Source: Pyxicephalus adspersus (lineage: Eukaryota > Chordata > Amphibia > Anura > Pyxicephalidae). Taken from it: 64,000 nt of DNA. The stretch covers positions 21,164,535 to 21,228,534 of the forward strand of contig NC_092866.1 of NCBI RefSeq assembly GCF_032062135.1, written 5' to 3'. Below, one piece after another: positions 32,516 to 45,515 of this stretch; the stretch's first letter is position 1; every line of letters begins with the position of its first letter. A program made the translations under genes and the position numbers. The notes below the pieces were generated by a model. It had not been told where the DNA came from and made no database searches. It saw only the letters and a list, made by a program, of their open reading frames with translations.

Positions 32516-35503
32516 CCCTACAACTACAGTAGGACAATCTTCAAACTCATCTGCCGAGTTGCAACCAGATGTACCAAGTATCTCATTAAGGATATGTACC
32601 ACCTCAACTCATGCCTCCTGAATAATGTATCCTTGCTCAACATGTTATGTTTTTTTTATTATTAGTTTTTATTTTTTTATTATGCTCTAAAATAACTTAC
32701 CAGGCTCCCAGAAAGAATTAGAATAGTCCAAGACACTGGTAATACTGTTTTTTAACTTGCACTAGTTGACGTTTGTACTACAAGAGAAAATCCTTTAATT
32801 TGACTAATATTTATTTAACAATTTTTAGAATGTTTTTTGCTGATATTGTATCCAACTAAGACATTTAAAAGAATATGCCTTACAAATATACAATTTCACT
32901 CCTTGGAGTCCCATGCATAATTCTATGGGATAGAGGGGTAGGAAAGGTTCGGAATAAAAAAGGGTGCAAAGGTAGGGTACGGGAGTGGATGACAGATTTG
33001 TAAACTGTTAATTCCAAAAGGCAGATGTAGTGGATATAAACATTGTGTAAATTAAAAGGTTTAACAATTCCCAATGATTCCGTCCAAGCTGCATAAAATG
33101 GACTTTCGCCTAATACTTCCCTAGCTTTAAAATTATTTTGGCAGTCTTCTGATTCCATTGGGCTCCTGTAGTTACTCACCAGAAAAAAAACTCCTAATCA
33201 GAATGATTCACCTATTGACTTATTCAGAATAATAAATATTTGGACCTATTTAGCAGTTTGGAGGCATTAATCATTACCTGTCCCTCTTGGAAACTGCAAC
33301 AGTATATTGTTTCATAGAGTACAGAAGGTACTGGTAAATGTGGCCATTCCTGTTTTTCTTGTCTCCTGGAACATTTTTCAAGGAGGTTTTTAAATAATAT
33401 AAATAGTTCATAAATAAGAGTGGTGAGGTCAGCTGCCTTTATCCAGCATTGTAAGAAAGGCTTGGGACAAACGTGGTTTAAAGGCAAAATCAGGATGGGA
33501 GGAAAACAAAAACAGCAGGGTTGTAACCAGAATAGTAACTGACATTAAAGATCAAGCACTGTACAGAGCAGTAATATATTTTTGCATAGATACAGCCTAC
33601 ATTCTCACAACTGAATATTTGACACTTGCTGATATCACAGGAACACTTCAGAATATGTGAGCTGCAGTACCCATAAATAGTAAAAGATTGTATGGGCATG
33701 TACCTAAAAAACAATATGCTTGCACAGAGCTATCTCTATGGATGGAGGTCTGGCATGAACCTGCAGAAGGCAAAAAGGCTTCTCTTCTTTAATGAAATAG
33801 CTTACTTTGATTTCTCTCTACATTGTACCCTTCTTTCAATGTACATTCGAAGCTATATAATATAATCTGCCTCCTTGTTTCCTGGTTGGGCAGCACCCAG
33901 AATCCGCTAGACGTACGGTCATTGACCCAACCTTTTCTACACCCAAAAGGATTTTTGGAATCATCTCCAAAAGTACAGATGTCCTCAATATTTATATGAT
34001 GTGTTGTCTATTGGCCTTGTCATTGGACCTAAAACATTGGAAGACTCATTGGAACCACTCCTATGCTCACTAGCTCTGCTTGGAGACCTAACTTTTTTTA
34101 CAAGGAATCAAAGTATGGTTGCAATACCAGCAGTTGGGACCTTCAAACAACTAAATCATGATTAAAAAAGAATCAGTGTTTTTATTAAATATAGTTTTAA
34201 AACAATCATTAAAAACATAAAAAAAGGAGTGTATTTTGCACATAAGATCTCTATCGAGAGCATCCAAACAAATATTATCCTGCAAATTTAGTCTCACATT
34301 TTGCAGACAAAGCCCCCTTCGCCGGAAATATTGAGACCTGTGTAAACATATGATGGCAAATAAATGACAATAAAAAATATATTATTACAATAACAAATTG
34401 CACAACCATGCTAGGCATGCTATATTCCATCAGATTTACAATTAACAATACACTTACCAACACCCCTTTGGGAACCATTCCCAGATCCAAGTTGTAAATA
34501 CAAGTTTTTAATTATGATTTTGTTGTTTGGAATTTGAATGCTTGAAATGGCCCCAAAGCTTGTTTTTCAGCCATCCTTTGAATTCTGTTAAATTTTGGAT
34601 GTGACATTCTGTGTGAGTTAAAAGTTATTTCTGTGGAATAACAATGCCAAGTTTTATATTTAATAGAACACCTTCAAGGCTTTCTGTCTCATTATCCTGC
34701 CCCAATATTCTTTTGGAAAAAACTCCAAAGGGCCTTTCCTTGACTTTGCATCATTTTCTGTGCTGCTCTCTAAATGTGGTACAACGGGATAATTAGAACA
34801 GTACCATGTACTCTATATGTCAGGGCTGGCACTATCATTTTTTTGTTACCAAGAAAGCTATTTTTCTATCACATTGTGCAACTTAGAGTCACAGAAAAAA
34901 CAATGTTTTATTTCCAGCAACATGTACTGAATTTCTAGGAATAAATACTTTACATTCCACCAGCATAAACCTTTGATGAGTCCCTCATATTTTCAAAAGA
35001 CTTTTTTGTATTTTGTGGCTTTCTGTACGATGACTCATAAAGTACAGGTATTAAAGTGGAACTAAGACTGAAACATTATGATTTAGTTTAAAAAAAACTG
35101 GGCCATATCAATTCCCACCAACTGGAAGTGAAAGAAAATCTCTAAAAGTCAAGTGAAATCCTTACTTTTGCAGCTATCACCATAACAAGAGACCCCATTG
35201 AAAGATTTCCCCTAATGTCCTGTTTTAATTAGAATTTAAACATTTTACATTTCTTTAGCTTAATTGTTTAGATGCCAATGATTACTGCATTGAAAAGATA
35301 TAAAAACCTGTTTCATGGGAATTAGCTGAACTCCAGGCTTATCTTCAGTCCCACACAGATGTACAGTCTCCTTCTCTGTACTGAAATTGGTTATTCCGAT
35401 TTTACTGCACACTGCAAGCAAGAGCCTCACAAAATGCATTGGAAAATGCAGCACAATCAAATAGAGCTTGTCTCATTTTCTTATCTGTAAGAAATTTAGC
35501 ATA
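32516..35503. other. Intergenic, about 3 kb, nothing recognised
   Basis: Minus-strand frames at 32880-33179, 33224-33487 and 33490-33714 show no motif or splice context that I trust. Confidence 0.5.
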
Positions 35504-35511
35504 ACCTAGAT

Positions 35512-35828
35512 CAGTGGACTGCTGGTCCACAAGAAAATGTTGGTGGTCCGTGGCTCTGTCCACCGTATGGTCACAACCCATCCATTCTCCCATCTCAGGC
35601 TCAGACCTGCCTTACTAACATCCCTGGGGGGACAGTAGGGCAGGGCTGTGGACTGTCCATTGGAATTTAGCAAGCAGGTCTGAGGCTGCAATGGGTGGGT
35701 TCTGGCATCATGACGTCACTCTGGGGGAAGTTTCTTTCCCTTTAAGTGGCACACGACTCCCCACACATGCACGGACCGAGTTCAATGAATTTAGTGTTCC
35801 GTGAAGTCGGAAAGGTTGTCGACCACTG
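35512..35828. mobile_element. Short hAT element with 8-bp target duplication
   Basis: Starts CAGTGGACTGCTGGTCC and ends GGTTGTCGACCACTG. Flanks are ACCTAGAT (35504-35511) and ACCTAGTT (35829-35836). 317 bp and GC-richer than its surroundings. Confidence 0.87.
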
Positions 35829-35836
35829 ACCTAGTT

Positions 35837-36946
35837 ATTTATACTTTCCCAGCTTTACCGAATCTGACCACCCATCTCATTTGGATTGGATTTTAGTTCC
35901 TGCAGTCATGGAGGCTCAGTATTATGTGTAGGCATTAACAAGGGAAATCTCTATGCAAATGCAGCCTGCCTATGAATGCTCACCCATCCAAGCTAACACC
36001 CTTTCTCCAACCATGATCTTCCGGTATTGCACAGAAAAGTACAAAGACACAGAGATGACATCACTGCTTGTAAAATATGATATGTAATCAAAAGTGTTTA
36101 TTAAAATGTATTTAATTTGCATGTTGATGAGTGGGAAAATGGGGAAACAGAGAAAGCAACATATAATCAGATTAAGCTTTAAAGAATTAAGAAATGTCAA
36201 ACAATCAGTCACTATAATGTATTATTTTGTGCTTTATTCCATATAGGTAAAACTGTAATAAATACAATTACAAATGTCTTATATACCTTGGCCATGTATG
36301 TATATTTAAATTTTAAAACTATTATTAATTATTAACTATTATTAATTAAACTATTAATAATTCTAAAAATGTATAAACATTAACAATAGCACATGTAAAC
36401 ATAACCTATAAATTCAAAAAAACTAAAAAACCTAATATAGTAGGTCCAAAATTTCACGATTCTACCTTAAACTAGAATTTTAAAATTTATCACCTAAGAT
36501 GCTTATCCTGGTCACAAACTACCGGTATATAGGGATTTGATGATCAGCGAATCTGCCCTAGCTCCATTTGTTCCGGGTTTAAGTTGAATGACTGATGTTT
36601 ACCTCTGCTTCGTAGGGATGAACAGGCACTTTTCTTGGATACATTTTCACAAAAATAATTTCTTTGTATTTGGTGAGATAATTGCAAATTCCAATAATGT
36701 GGTATTGTCACCAAACTTGCTAAAGATGTCCAGGAAGATCTGTCATCTGTCAAAAAATGTCATAAATAACATTCTAAAAAAGCATAGAGTTTTTCTTTAT
36801 ATTGGGAACCACCAATTTTCATGTAGACTGCCAACTTTTTTAAGTTTATTGCAAAGACCCTGAACTTTGTATTGTCACCAAAAATTTTGGGGAGGTCAAT
36901 GAGACAGATAGGAACATGTACAAAAAAAAAAAGAACAAAAGAATTG

Positions 36947-36996
<50 letters not shown>

Positions 36997-38849
36997 TATT
37001 ACAGCAAATGTAAAATGTAATGGAATCAAAACATTAGATACCGATAGATCACGAAAATGTAATAGTCCTGATTTAAAAAGAGGGCCATGTAAGGTCTGCA
37101 ACAAAAAGTGATTGCAAAATCAAAATTTTGTAGTGGTCACTGGACCTGAAGGTGAGAATAAATAGATATGGCTGTTTAGATGACAACTTTTAAAGATGTA
37201 TTTTTCTAGAACACTTGAGGATGAAGCACAAAATAACTATCCAGAGCTAATTAAAATGATTTTATATGCAGTGAATCACAATATTTATATTGTGATAATT
37301 ATAAAAAAATTATAAACAGTGAATCACAATATTTGTTCACATACACAACCAGCTCTGCAGGTGCATGTTTTGTGTTAAAAACAATAATCATAATTTAGTA
37401 CATATGGAGAACAGAAAGTACAATGTGACTATTTACAATTTTGGTTATCAAATACCAGAAAGTGGGTCATACCTGGTATTATCTAATCATAGATGAAGGC
37501 TTACCACATAGTCTGGGAACAGTCAATGAATCCAAGGGTTGTTATGACTCAAGATGTGTCAACTTGCTTTGTACTACATCTCAGATTATTAAAATGGAGA
37601 TGAGCATAACCATCTGTCTCCCAATGTTCTGCAAAGGATCACGATGAATGATGTTTTTTTTTTCTTGAATGTAGATACTTAAAACACGAACTGTGTAGTG
37701 CATGGAATAGATCCAGGAGAATAAGACAAGCTGTATGCAATGGGTTGTTTGTTTTATTGCTATAAAAGTTTTATGTTTTGGATTTGTGTTGCTCTTATTG
37801 TTTTAATGACTTTAGTCTTTGCTTGCTTTATACTGGCACACTCACAGACTTGGAGATATAAATCTCAGATAATGAAAGGATTTTAGTGCTGTTTGCAGGA
37901 TGAAGCTTCCACGTTGTGGTGGTTCCATTTTCGTCACTGATGTATAAATATTTTTTTGCATGCAATTTAAGCCATAATATTGAAGGCTTAAAAGCAGTAT
38001 GCTTTATGCTTCTCAAGCTGCTGGGTTGCCTGTATGGTAGACATGTACATAGCCTGGTGTTGGTTACAGTGTAAATGTGCTCAAATCATAATATGAAAAT
38101 GTTTAGGGTATGCCATGGTTTGGCAAAGCTAGTTGTTCAGTCCTGATTATGCCAATGTGGATTGGCCACTGCTCTAGATACCATTACAGCAAGCTTGACA
38201 AAAGAGTTTTTTGAAGGAACACTACACTAAAGGATATAACCCAGCTGTAAGAGACTCCTACTCATCCAGGAACGTTGTGGCTTTCTTCCTTTTCCAGTTT
38301 TGGACAGATTTGTTTTTTAAGATTTCTTAACAGCCTAACCTACTTTCCTATTACATTTCCACCCTCTCCCATTTGTGAAAAAGACCCTATTGCCAGATCA
38401 TTTATTTTAATGGCAATCTTTTCATATAAATATATGTAATTTTGACTGTTTTATGCATAATATATACTATGAATCTCTCTTGTGTAGAAATCCAAAAGTT
38501 TAGAGACAGTTGCTGGGTGGCACCATTCTAGATGTGATGCTATTAGCCCCTCCAAACTAAGAGCTGTCACTCAGGGGATACTTTATAGCTTTAAATCTCA
38601 AGTAGGTTTCTGTAGAACCCTGGGATTGCTCAAGATATTGCTAAGGGTTCCTGGAGCTTTTGTTGATTGACTTCCCATAAGGTGAGACCTGCATTTGTCT
38701 GGGCTTAACTGCACTTGGCATAGTCAAAAGTTGGATTGTAGTTGATCCTAAATGCTATTTGTAAGGGGTGCATTCTGACTACAACTTTATTAAAAGCACA
38801 TTTTCCAATGACAACCAATAGAAGGAGCTGAAAAATATTTTAAAGGGTT
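35837..38849. other. Intergenic
   Basis: Holds an (AT)n run at 36948-36991. A loose direct repeat beginning GTATTGTCACCAAA occurs at about 36701 and 36869. No gene is supported. Confidence 0.55.
36948..36991. repeat. (AT)n microsatellite
   Basis: TATATA run interrupted once by a C. Confidence 0.95.
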
Positions 38850-38857
38850 CCTTGGAG

Positions 38858-39111
38858 CAGCGGTCCCCAACCTTTTGGAGCCCACGGACCACTAAATACA
38901 CGGACTCCAGACTGCGCATGTGTGGTGAGCCCGTGTTTATCAAAGGGGAGGACACTTCCCTCAGAGTGACGTCATGATGCCAAAACCCGCCCACCGATGC
39001 GATACGTACGGGAGACATGGTCCGCGGCTCTGGCCGGTGTGCCCCCCCAAGCTACGGAACACCATTGGTCTAGCCACTAGTGAGCCGCGGACTGGGGGTT
39101 GGGGACCCCTG
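38858..39111. mobile_element. Short hAT element
   Basis: Ends CAGCGGTCCCCAACC and GGTTGGGGACCCCTG are inverted. The flanks CCTTGGAG and CCTTACAG match at six of eight bases. 254 bp and GC-rich. Confidence 0.85.
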
Positions 39112-39119
39112 CCTTACAG

Positions 39120-40154
39120 GTTAAACAGAAGTCTGCCCTTACATTATCCCTTTAGTTCCTTTCCCCAGCAGCCACATTATATAGGTATGTTAGGTGAGGG
39201 GTGAAGAAGCTGGGTCAGTGGTTTATTTGGTAAAGATAAAGAGAAGGTGACAACATCAAAAAAAGGAATTGACTTTCCTGAAGAAGTCAAATTTGCTAGC
39301 AGGTTCACAGGTACATCACAATACAATTTTAAAATAAAAACATTTTGAAACTTTTTTTTTGCAATACTTAAGGTGGTTCCAGGGACTCTATAGGTCAGAA
39401 ACAATGGAGGGCTACAAAGAATAGTGGCAAGTCTTCTCTGTAATTTATAAGATATTATTTTTACTCCAATGACCTGGTATGGTTTCACATTCTTCAGTAA
39501 AGACTCAGGTATGTAATGTTTGACACATTATAATATATATACCTGTATATAATGTGGGGACTGATTTCTAGTGACTACAAATGCTATTGACTAATATTGT
39601 GATGTTATTAAATACCAACAGTTTTTTGGTGCATAAAAAAAGATGTGGTTATAAAAGGTTTAGCCTTCCCAGAGCTTGGTATGTATTGGTTTTAATATAC
39701 TACGATTCATGTTCCAAGCTTGCCCTGTGCATCCTCCTGATTTGCTGTCTTGATCAATTACACGGCAAGCACTTCTGAATAAGGTATTCTTTTATTGCAC
39801 AGTGACACTTGGCCTGGAGTTCAAGCAAAATGTCTCTACGCTTCTTTAGTCAAGTCTCCTGCTGCAGCCCTGCACAGAAATTTGCAAATGCCTGGAAAAG
39901 CCTAGCAATTACTGCCTGTACTCGTCCAGAACCCCTAGAATTTACTTCCCGGCATTTTGGAGCAGTAAACTCCCTGCAGTGAATAGTGATGAGTTGCTGT
40001 CAGATTATCCTGGCAGAGTCTCCAGAGTCTTCTGTACCACTGCTAATAAACAGGGACACAAGGAGAGTCTTCTTTTTCTTTCACAATGGGTTTATGTTTT
40101 TGTTGCCTCCTTTTTTTGTTAGATGCCAAGCAGATCTCTCTGTCTCTCTGTCGC
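39120..40154. other. Intergenic, nothing recognised
   Basis: No coding or repeat signature beyond short A/T runs. Confidence 0.5.
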
Positions 40155-40156
40155 TA

Positions 40157-40499
40157 AGGCTTGGTCTACACGGACGTTCCCCACCATTTAACCTAAAGCT
40201 TTAAAAGCCCATGTTTGAAATTCCCATGCATTCCAATGTGCTAATCTACACCAGGACGTTTCCTTGAGGCACGCTTATGAGCGTTATCTATAACGTTGCT
40301 CCCAATGGTTAATAAATTAAAACGCATGGTTAACGCCGAAAAATGCCCAAAAACACAGGTCATAATTTCAATGGGGCTTTTTTTCCGCGTTAATAAGCAC
40401 TTAAAATGCGACACAGCTTAGACGTTTTTCAAGCTTTAAAATGCTAATAAAAGTACATAAAAAAGGGATATAAACACATATAAACGTGTAGACCAAGCC

Positions 40500-40500
<1 letters not shown>
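40157..40500. mobile_element. MITE with AGGCTTGGTCTACACG ends
   Basis: The left end AGGCTTGGTCTACACGGACG and right end AAACGTGTAGACCAAGCCT are inverted. The interior has AACGCATGGTTAACGCC-like sequence and no frame. An (AT)n run follows at once (40502-40541). Confidence 0.85.

Positions 40501-40501
<1 letters not shown>

Positions 40502-40541
<40 letters not shown>
40502..40541. repeat. (AT)n microsatellite
   Basis: Perfect AT run directly after the MITE end. Confidence 0.95.
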
Positions 40542-40545
<4 letters not shown>

Positions 40546-42190
40546 TTTATTATTATTTGAAGCAAGGGACTGCTGACAAAACTTGTTGGGAGATATCATC
40601 ATCCACTTTTGGCTCTGTATGTGCTGACTTCAGTTAAAAAAACAAAATAAAACAAAACTTGTTGTTACAGCAAACCAGCAATTATGTAGTAGTTCATTAT
40701 ATGCAATTGTAAGCGAGAACAACAAAAAATAATGTTCTGAAATACATTTTTACCTTAGTTATTGAAATATTAATTTCTGTAAGCTTACACCTAAATTTAA
40801 GCTTTTAAACTCCACCAAAAGAGGATTTTTTCTTTAACTCTTACTTGACCTTGAGTTGTCTTTTTCCCCGATATCACAATATAATATCTGCATTAAAGTT
40901 CAAACCTGACATGCCACATGACGTGAAATAAATTGACTTTTATTATTATATAACAAATCAACATTAATTCTTACAAAACCCCTTTTCAGTGCCAGTGTTC
41001 TATGTGTTGCCAGCTATGATGTAATATAATTTTCCACTCGGAGAATTAGGACATTTGATTGGCAGATCTGTGGCTGGTTTCTTGGGTGGATGATCCTTCA
41101 TTATAAAACATTGTTTTGACAACAATAAACACATACTGAGTTGAAAACAATATGTTTGAAAAATACAGGTAATGATGCCAGATAATGCTGAGATGGTTCC
41201 AGGTAGAGAAATTGTACTGTATTGCGTGTGATCATTGAATTTATGATTGAAAACATAAAGGGGCAGAACATTCTAGCTCCTTGTGTCAATATTTTTGGTG
41301 ACATTTATCTGAGTGAGTATTCAAGGTGAAATTGCAAGTTCAGTTCATAAAACTTATATATACGTATATACCATTTTGTTTTTTGCTAATCGTATTCTTT
41401 TGAAACCATAAATTACTGCTCCTATTTTCCTTGAGCTATCACCACCAATCTGTCACCAGGGAACTGAGAAGAACCTGATGAACCCATTTGTGAAAAATAA
41501 AAAAAATGGTGAGGTCAGCTATTTATTGCAGAATTGGGAGCAAATGTCTCTTCTCCAGTAAAATAAACTTACCAGCCTATTCATAAACTTTTCTTTCTAC
41601 ATTGAACAGTTTGTATCTAATTAAAAGTTTGGCTGGATTTGAAAATTTGGTAGAAATTGAAAAGAATGGTAAATTACAAGGTTTCACCTTGGCCACCCAA
41701 AGTAGATCTGTCAACTGCTGCAAGAAAGTCGGAACCTGAATGATGCAAAATATTGTTCTTCATTAGTGACGTCCATGCCTCAATTAATTAATTAAAGTGG
41801 AATTTCGTGGGTTGATTCCATATTTTATTCCTTATTGTTAAATGATTCTATCATTTTTCTTTTGGGCTTAACAAACATGTGCCTTTAATTACAACAATAT
41901 CATTCTTTGGAGGTATTTTTTACAATGCCATGAAATAGTTTTATGTCATACCTGTGATTTGTTTTTTTTTCAACAAAGTAAAACAGATAAATAAACACCC
42001 ATCGAGAGTAGTAATCGTATACTTTTTGTCTGGGCTTGTAATGTTGAGGAATCTCTGAAGTGTAATATTGAATCAAATATTAATATTTTGTTATTTTACT
42101 TTTAGTGGACTATTCGATTATCTTGTTATTTTTAGCCTACGACTTACCTGATTAACAGCGGCTCTCACTACGACCTGCTTGATCACTCTT
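40542..42190. other. Intergenic, nothing recognised
   Basis: AT-rich sequence without coding, splice or repeat features that I can name. Confidence 0.5.
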
Positions 42191-42191
42191 A

Positions 42192-42268
42192 CCCATATTT
42201 GCTTGATCACCCAGGTTCACCCATGATAGTCTATCTTCTCCAGTCTTGGAGAGCTTTAATAAATCATG
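42192..42268. mobile_element. Foldback MITE, right arm
   Basis: GATCACCCAGGTTCACCCAT ... CTTGGAGAGCTTTAATAAAT matches the family's right arm. The same arm and following sequence recur at 47700-47850. Confidence 0.75.
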
Positions 42269-44055
42269 CCATTTGTGTTATCATAAAAATTTAAATTCCC
42301 TTTCCTAACAGCAGTGAAACTCCCTTAATGGTAGGAGCTCAGAAAACAAGGGTTGGCCATCACTTTTTTAAAGTGTACATAAACTCTAATAATGAACTTT
42401 TCTGTTTGGTCTATGTGATTATCACTGAAAGTATTTTATCTGTTTGATATTGGCAGAAATTATGAGCTGTTATGTGTCCTGTGCTCACTTCCTGTGTTGT
42501 ATCAAGGAGAGTGATTAAACTTCCCACTCCGTATCTTGACGTAATTTGGCATCAAAAATTGGGCAGGACTGACAACACTCAGTCCATAAAAATGCTACGT
42601 GCTGTCACTCCACAATAGCTGGAGATCTGAGTACAGCTGACATACTTGCACTAACTTATTAGTTAATGCGAAACTCTAGATCTTCATACACAAATTGTGA
42701 GCAGGCAGGATTCTTTTTGCAGGGACCAATGATGTCTCTCCTGCAAAAAAACTTACCTGCCTGTTCACAACCTTCCTTTCTTATTACACTCAGCTGTACA
42801 TGTGTATCTCAGAGTAGGATGTTGAGATGTGCGGACATCCAGACACTGTGGACTGTTTAATTCAGGGGGTGTCAAACCATGGCCCAGGGGCCAAGTCTGG
42901 CCCCCTAAGTCCTTTTTTTTTGGCCCCTAAAGGTATCCCAAATATGAACTGCAGCTGGCCTGCCGCTGCATTAAAATAATGCCGCTACTACAATTTCCGG
43001 CAGCACTTGCGTCTATAGACCAGTGGGCTCTCTGCTTATATGTGGCCCCGCATTGGACTGTTTTATATACCAAAAAAAATTCCGGGAATTTTAGTAGCGG
43101 CGCTTTTTCAATGAAATGGGAGTTCCAGCGACGGGCCACTCATAAGATTTAGCTTCACATTGGCCGCGTGTGGCATTTCCAGCACTCCCCCTCAGCTGTA
43201 CTTTTCCTTGCTACTCCAAGGCATGGACTGAATGGTTGGATTTTCAAAGAAGAATATTGTTATTAATATTGTTAGCCTGTGCAAAAAGGTTACCATTGAA
43301 ATGTAAAAAAAAAAAAATTATGCCTCTTTCTCTATTATAGGCATGTTCTAGATTGAATGTGAAGCAAAACCTCTTTGTTTCTATATGAAAAGAGTTTATG
43401 GTTTATTTATTTTTTATTTCACACTTTTTCGTTGACTTTTTTTTTTTTGCTTAAGTTTCATCCACATTTTTCGCATTTCACTCAGTTAGAAAATGTTTAA
43501 GTCAACTTTTACACATTCTTACATTTTTCTCCATACAAAACTTAAAAAGAAAAGCAGGTCCTCTTTACTGTTTAGCTATCTTATAAGCATATTGCTTCAT
43601 CTGATATAAAAAGTTTTAATGGAACAATGAAATGTTAGCAATGTGGTTTAAGGAACATTTAATGTTGTAGTTGTGAGGACGGCTTAGTGATGCCATTGCT
43701 TTGTCTTATATGACTTCATAGTGTCTGTATGTTAACACAATGTCCCGGTAGATGGCCCATACAGGGAACATGAGTCACAAAATGCCATCCCATGTACAGA
43801 TATAGCATATAAAATCCTATATTTCCTCTTTAAAGTAGAACAGCAACCTGAGAAATGTAAGTGCTTGGTTTCCAGTAGCAGCTGCATATTACAATAGCTT
43901 TACCAGTATATTGATTTCTTTCAATATACAATGTAATTTTTAAATTCTCTTTTTTTATTTTTTGTTTTTAGATTCATGTTCTTCTTACTACCTATTGTTG
44001 ATAATATTACCCAATGCTTACTCTGCAGTCTCCTAAGAGCCAGTAAAATCAGTGT

Positions 44056-44340
44056 TTCTAATGGAACAATGATACCCTATGGTCCCTCCAGAGGTTTCTA
44101 GGGGTCCCTTGACCAATGAGCGATTTGTGATTTTCAGGTCACGTACCACTGACACCAATGGTATTTTGGCTATCTGTGGGTGACATTCTTCCCACTGGCT
44201 ACCAATGTAAAAGGAATTCTTCCACTGACCACCCTGCTAATGTACTGTGAACTGTGGATATTGTAACTATAGCAGGGTTTCCTGGGACAAGAACATTGTT
44301 TAAGGGTTATCTCATGTTAAAAATGTTGAGAAAGTCTGCC
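44056..44340 (+). repeat. Dispersed repeat (CATTCTTCCCACTGGCTA family)
   Basis: Same family as 23386-23650. It is duplicated with its surroundings at 46657-46935. Confidence 0.8.
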
Positions 44341-44987
44341 TCAGAATATAGGCTTGTACTTTCAAGGATTATTTTGTTTTTATCCAATACATTGTGTCTA
44401 TATGTAACTAGAGGAATGCATTGTGTTATCCATACTTCTCAATAAATAAAAGAATGCCGGAGGCACCAGCAGCATACAAAAAGCAAACTCTCAGACCATG
44501 CAACCAAAGCAACCAGATCTGCTCTACTAACCACATACAATGTTTTGTCAAAAGGCACATTGAGGACTCTAGATTTCTTTTTTGTCAATACTATCATTAA
44601 CGGCTGAGCAAACATGAAAAATTAAATGATTTATAGGAAATAGTTTCCCCTCCTCTTAAAGGACTGTGGCTAAATTCAGACAATGGGCCTACAGTTTTTG
44701 TCTGATTGACAACTACTGCATTTGATTTTGTGGATTGTTTAGTTGTTTTCAGCCCTTCAGCCCTAGTAAGAGGCAATACTACTAGACTAGTTTCCACCAA
44801 AAACCTTAGATACAACCTTAAATATATGCTTGTGTATTCTGTCGGGTTTGGTTTCTGTCAAAAAAGACTTTCAGAAGCTCCTAAATAAATGATTGCAACT
44901 TTCTTTACCAAAATATTTATAAGCTTTTTTGACGCAGCCCTGTTTACAGCTACCCTTAGAAGAGGCAATAAAACTTAGGACCGTCAG

Positions 44988-45040
44988 GTCTGATTTATTA
45001 AAGCTCTTCAGGACTGGAGAACATAGACTATCTATGAACC
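44988..45040. mobile_element. Foldback MITE, left arm, cut at the duplication junction
   Basis: CTGATTTATTAAAGCTCTTC runs to ACTATC and is then joined to AACCTTCCTTTC, the start of copy 2. The intact counterpart is 47567-47777. Confidence 0.8.
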
Positions 45041-45042
45041 TG

Positions 45043-45479
45043 AACCTTCCTTTCTTAATACATTTAGCTGTACATGTGGCCCCCAATGTCCTTTTTTTTT
45101 GCCCCCAAAGTTATCCCAAATATGAACTGCAGCTGGCCTGCCGCTGCATTAAAACAGCGCCACTACTACAATTTCCGGCATCACTCACATCTATAGACCA
45201 GTGGGCTCTCTGCCTATACGTGGCCCAGCATTGGACTGTTTTATATACACAAATAATGCCGGGAATTTTAGTAGCCGTGCTATTTCAATGAAGAGGGAGT
45301 TCCAGTGGCGGGCCACTCATAAGATCTAGCTCCGCATTGGCCACGTCTGGTATTTCCAGCACGCCCCCTCAGTTGTACTTTTCCTTGCTACTCCAAGGCA
45401 TGGACTTGAATAGTTGTGTTTTCATAGAAGACTATTGTTATTAATATTGTTACCCTGTGCAAAAAAGGTTACCAGTGAA

Positions 45480-45515
<36 letters not shown>

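Larger units (their letters stand above)
42769..45042 (+). repeat. Tandem duplication, copy 1
   Basis: Starts AACCTTCCTTTCTTATTACA and is repeated from 45043. It comprises the left part of a hAT-like element (from 42863), then a block of about 1.55 kb (43420-44970), then the left arm of a foldback MITE. Relative to copy 2 it lacks about 420 bp (right part of the hAT plus following DNA) near 43395. Identity to copy 2 looks about 95% by eye. Confidence 0.9.
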
